Source: JAUYQR01 sp050632395 (GTDB lineage Bacteria; Pseudomonadota; Alphaproteobacteria; Rhodobacterales; Rhodobacteraceae). Taken from it: 64,000 bases of DNA. Positions 61,337-64,000 of this stretch are shown here, in pieces (the stretch's first letter is position 1; each line of letters starts with the position of its first letter). A program made the translations under genes and the position numbers. The stretch lies in contig NZ_CP192600.1 in NCBI RefSeq assembly GCF_050632395.1, positions 372,001 through 436,000 on the forward strand. Reading direction: 5' to 3'. Below the pieces are notes generated by a model. That model was not told where the DNA came from. It was given only the letters and a program-made list of their open reading frames with translations, and searched no databases.

Positions 61337-62206
61337 ATGGCCTCATACCGCCCGCCTGAAAGCTACGAAGACCTGATCAAGCTGATCCACGACCGGTATG
61401 AGGACATGAGCAAATCCTACCAGCGGATCGCGCTTTACCTCACTCAGAACCCGAATGACGTGGCGGTGCTGTCGGTCAATGCGATCGGGCAGAAATGCGG
61501 GATCCATGCGTCAAGCTTTGTGCGGTATGCGCAGTCGCTGGGCTACAAGGGGTTCAAGGAACTTCAGGCGGTGTTTCAGCGCCGTCTCTCCACGGCCGCG
61601 CCGGGGTTCGATGCGCGGGTACGGGCGCTGGAGGCCGAACTGGGCGGCGTACGTGAAGGCGAGATGGGCTTTCTTGCCGATCTGGTGACGAGGGATGTCG
61701 CGTCGTTGCAAGATTTGCTGGCCAATATGGATGCGGGCCAGCTTGCTGAGGCGGCGGCATTGATGGAGGCCGCCGATACAATCTATCTGATCGGGCAGCT
61801 TCGGTCGGCCCCGGTGGTGGAACTGCTGCGCTACGTGCTGACCATGCTCGGCAAGCGCACCGTGCTTTTGGATGCAAGCGGCGGGCTGGCGACGCATATG
61901 GCCAAGGTGGCGCGGCCGACTGACATGCTGTTCGTCGTGTCGTTCCGCTTTTATGCAACCGAGGTGGTGAACGTGGCCGAAGAAACCGCCGGGCGCGGTG
62001 TTCCCATTGTCGCGATCACCGACAGCACGCTGTCGCCCTATGCCAAGATGGCCAAGATCCTGTTCGCCGTGCCAGAGCATGAATACACCTTCTCACGCTC
62101 GCTTGCCGCCCCGATGTGTCTGGCGCAGGCCTTGTGCGTGGCGCTGGCGTCGCGCCTGCAAAAGAACAGCAGCGATCCGCGCATTCCGGTGGTGACCGGG
62201 CCGTGA
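61337..62206 (+). CDS. MurR/RpiR-family regulator (probable inositol-gene regulator)
   Basis: A 289-residue regulator. The N-terminal RpiR HTH is MSKSYQRIALYLTQNPNDVA then VLSVNAIGQKCGIHASSFVR, and the SIS sugar-phosphate domain is DTIYLIGQLRSAPVVELLRY then LFVVSFRFYATEVVNVAEET then VPIVAITDSTLSPYAKMAKI. RpiR proteins of this type control iol genes in many alphaproteobacteria. Here it is convergent with an SDR-iolE pair, consistent with that role. Confidence 0.88.
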   Translation: MASYRPPESYEDLIKLIHDRYEDMSKSYQRIALYLTQNPNDVAVLSVNAIGQKCGIHASSFVRYAQSLGYKGFKELQAVFQRRLSTAAPGFDARVRALEAELGGVREGEMGFLADLVTRDVASLQDLLANMDAGQLAEAAALMEAADTIYLIGQLRSAPVVELLRYVLTMLGKRTVLLDASGGLATHMAKVARPTDMLFVVSFRFYATEVVNVAEETAGRGVPIVAITDSTLSPYAKMAKILFAVPEHEYTFSRSLAAPMCLAQALCVALASRLQKNSSDPRIPVVTGP

Positions 62207-62213
62207 GGCGAAA

Positions 62214-62234
62214 GGGCGCGGTTTACCCGCGCCC
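62214..62234. terminator. Bidirectional terminator between RpiR and the SDR gene
   Basis: GGGCGCGG (62214-62221) and CCGCGCCC (62227-62234) with a 5-base loop. On the minus strand it is followed by TTTCG, so it serves the SDR-iolE transcript best. Confidence 0.75.
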
Positions 62235-62242
62235 ATCGCTGG

Positions 62243-63076
62243 TTACTGTGGCAGTCGCATCGGGCCTTCGGGAACCGGCATTCCCGTTGCCACGGCACCC
62301 CAGACCGACTGGTCGAAGTTCACGATGGCGCCGGTCATCAGCCCCGCATCGTCCGACAACAGAAAGTTCACCGCCCGCGCCGCCTCGGCCGGGTCGACAA
62401 GGCGACCGAAGGGCAGGCTGGCCGCGGCCTTTGCTTCCCAGTCGGGATCGCCGCCCTGTTCCTGGATCTCGCGCTCGTGGTCTGACGCCATCCAGCCGAC
62501 GTTCAACTGGTTCACGCGGATGCGGTTGGCCATGACCGAAAACGCGGTGTTGGCGGTAAGCGTCGTCAGCGCTCCCTTGCTGGCGCAATAGGCGTTGATG
62601 AAGGGCTGCCCGGCCAGTGCCGAGATCGAGCCGATGTTGCAGATGGCGCCTTCGATGCCCTTTGCGATCATCAGCTTTATCGCCTCCTGCATCAGGAAGT
62701 AGGGGCCGCGCACGTTGGTCGAGAAAAGTTCGTCGAAGGTTTCGGGCGTGGTGTCGACGATGGTTCCGCGCGCGGTCGACGCGCCTGCGTTCACCAGCAC
62801 GTCGATGCGCCCGAACAGACGGTCGGTTTCCGCGATGACCATCCTGCAGTCTTCCACGCGGGCAAAGTCGGCTTGCAGGAAATGCGCCCAGATGCCGTGG
62901 GTTTCGGCAATGTCACGGGCGGCTTGCGCACCGCGTTCGGCGTTGCGGCCGGTGATGACGATGCCCGCCGCACCCGCCGCCGCAAGGCGACGGGCGATGG
63001 CTAGGCCAAGGCCCTGCGTCGCCCCGGTAACGACGCAGATCTTGCCATCCATGCGGTTGCCGGAGAACGCGGTCAT
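62243..63076 (-). CDS. SDR-family oxidoreductase in the iol cluster
   Basis: About 277 residues. A classical SDR: KICVVTGATQGLGLAIARRL (TGxxxGxG), DVLVNAGASTARG (NAG), GAICNIGSISALAGQPFINA then YCASKGALTTLTANTAFSVM (Ser, YxxxK). It should reduce or oxidise an inositol-derived or sugar substrate. Its start overlaps the iolE stop (ATG at 63076), so the two are coupled. Confidence 0.87.
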   Translation of the reverse strand: MTAFSGNRMDGKICVVTGATQGLGLAIARRLAAAGAAGIVITGRNAERGAQAARDIAETHGIWAHFLQADFARVEDCRMVIAETDRLFGRIDVLVNAGASTARGTIVDTTPETFDELFSTNVRGPYFLMQEAIKLMIAKGIEGAICNIGSISALAGQPFINAYCASKGALTTLTANTAFSVMANRIRVNQLNVGWMASDHEREIQEQGGDPDWEAKAAASLPFGRLVDPAEAARAVNFLLSDDAGLMTGAIVNFDQSVWGAVATGMPVPEGPMRLPQ

Positions 63077-63966
63077 TGCACCACCTCGTATCCTGCGGCT
63101 GCCATGACGCGCATCAGTTCCTTGTGGCCCTTGATCGCCATTGCCAAAGGTGGCGAAACCTTCGGGTCCTGCTCTGCCTCGACCACGAACCAACCCTCAT
63201 AGCCCTTGCTCGCCAACGCCTTGACGATCGCCTCGAAATCCAGCGACCCGTCGCCGGGAACGGTGAAGGCCCCCTTCACCACGGCATCAAGGAAGGACTC
63301 GCGGCTGCGGTCCAGCCCATCCACCACGGCGCGGCGGATGTCCTTGGTGTGGACATGGGTGATCCGCTTCCAGTGATTGTCGATGACGCGCAGGTTGTCG
63401 CCGCCGGCAAAAGCCATGTGGCCTGCGTCAAACAGCAAGGGCACGGTCGAGTGCTTCATGAACAGGTCAAGCTCCCCTTCGGTCTCGATCGCGGCGGCCA
63501 TGTGGTGATGATAGCTGATCGGCATGCCGTTGGCCGCGCACCAATCGGCGAAGTCGCTGATCTTGCGGCCATAGGCGGCGGTTTCGGCCTCGGTCAGCTT
63601 TGGCTTGGTGGCGAGAGGCGCGGATTTCACCCCCTGCACCGACCGCGCGGTTTCGCCGTAGACGATGCATGGGGCCTTGGCCGCCTTGAAGAACGCCATC
63701 TGCTGCGCGATCCGGTCTTTCTCAACCTCGATGTCGCCGTCCAAGAGCAGGCCGGAAAACCAGCCGCCGCAGACCGAGATGCCAAACTTTGACAGGATCG
63801 GGCCAAGTTCGGCCATGTCCATCGGAAAGCGGCGTCCGGTTTCCATCCCGGTAAAGCCCGCGACCGAAGCCTGACGCAGACATTCCTCCAGGCTCACGTC
63901 ATCGGAAAGTTCCGCGAGATCGTCGTTCCACCACGCAATCGGGGCGATGCCAAGTCTTGCCTTCAT
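63073..63966 (-). CDS. iolE: Inosose dehydratase (IolE-like)
   Basis: A 297-residue TIM-barrel. KARLGIAPIAWWNDDLAELS at the N-terminus, then FTGMETGRRFPMDMAELGPI, YHHHMAAAIETEGELDLFMK, LLFDAGHMAFAGGDNLRVID then THVHTKDIRRAVVDGL (metal His and Asp), and GWFVVEAEQDPKVSPPLAMA near the end fit IolE (myo-inosose-2 dehydratase). The gene reads away from the window's right edge, and other iol genes probably lie just outside. Confidence 0.9.
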   Translation of the reverse strand: MKARLGIAPIAWWNDDLAELSDDVSLEECLRQASVAGFTGMETGRRFPMDMAELGPILSKFGISVCGGWFSGLLLDGDIEVEKDRIAQQMAFFKAAKAPCIVYGETARSVQGVKSAPLATKPKLTEAETAAYGRKISDFADWCAANGMPISYHHHMAAAIETEGELDLFMKHSTVPLLFDAGHMAFAGGDNLRVIDNHWKRITHVHTKDIRRAVVDGLDRSRESFLDAVVKGAFTVPGDGSLDFEAIVKALASKGYEGWFVVEAEQDPKVSPPLAMAIKGHKELMRVMAAAGYEVVQ

Positions 63967-64000
63967 TTGTCCTTACACTCCAACGCGCTGTTTTGCGCGG

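Noticed and set aside
58494..61338. Antisense open frames of about 460 codons over the EmrA and EmrB genes
   Set aside because: Both plus-strand genes carry full family motifs; the antisense products are compositionally biased.

Overview
The window is high-GC DNA that looks like a Rhodobacteraceae-type alphaproteobacterium. The evidence is the leuC/leuD/leuB arrangement, tRNA-Pro(CGG), DUF1127- and DUF3703-type proteins, RpiR-iol genes and GC-rich codon use with many long antisense shadows. No species can be assigned from the sequence alone.

Region 1 (1-8.8 kb) is conserved core. leuC (cut by the window edge), a glycosyltransferase squeezed into the leu operon, leuD, a membrane protein, an exported endonuclease/exonuclease/phosphatase-family protein and leuB make up leucine biosynthesis and passengers. 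Two paralogous EamA exporters and a tRNA-Pro follow.

Region 2 (8.8-58 kb) is accessory and mosaic. It starts just after the tRNA with a decayed thermonuclease and a frameshifted IS110 transposase. Many small stress, efflux and redox genes follow: LysR/F420-reductase-like, GFA, DJ-1/PfpI, LtrA, alcohol dehydrogenase, C-N hydrolase, MATE, hydrolases, thioredoxin-reductase-like, di-heme peroxidase, TVP38 and methyltransferase. A compact copper-defence set (copZ, copA, glutaredoxin, cueR) has 21-bp CueR-type boxes; a fourth, similar box stands before a neighbouring EamA exporter. A sugar-uptake and oxidation operon (43.3-53.2 kb) pairs a ROK repressor and a signal-less binding-protein paralogue (minus strand) with an isomerase, a periplasmic binding protein, two Gfo/Idh/MocA dehydrogenases, an ABC ATPase, a permease and a small monooxygenase (plus strand).

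About 38 kb of region 2 lies between two diverged direct copies (about 1.4-1.5 kb; 15.5-17.0 and 53.3-54.8 kb) of an unusual module. Each copy has an XRE regulator, a 59-codon ORF overlapping it by ATGA, and an array of GGGTGACA octamers in both orientations. The XRE protein and the octamers are conserved between copies while the rest decays. Decayed serine-recombinase copies, a dispersed non-coding repeat, an IS66 remnant and a complete IS3 element complete the mobile-DNA picture.

Region 3 (58-64 kb) holds a MarR-EmrA-EmrB-like multidrug efflux operon, then an RpiR regulator convergent with an SDR and iolE (inositol catabolism). An iolG scrap at 30.8 kb shows that inositol-type genes have also been broken elsewhere in the window.
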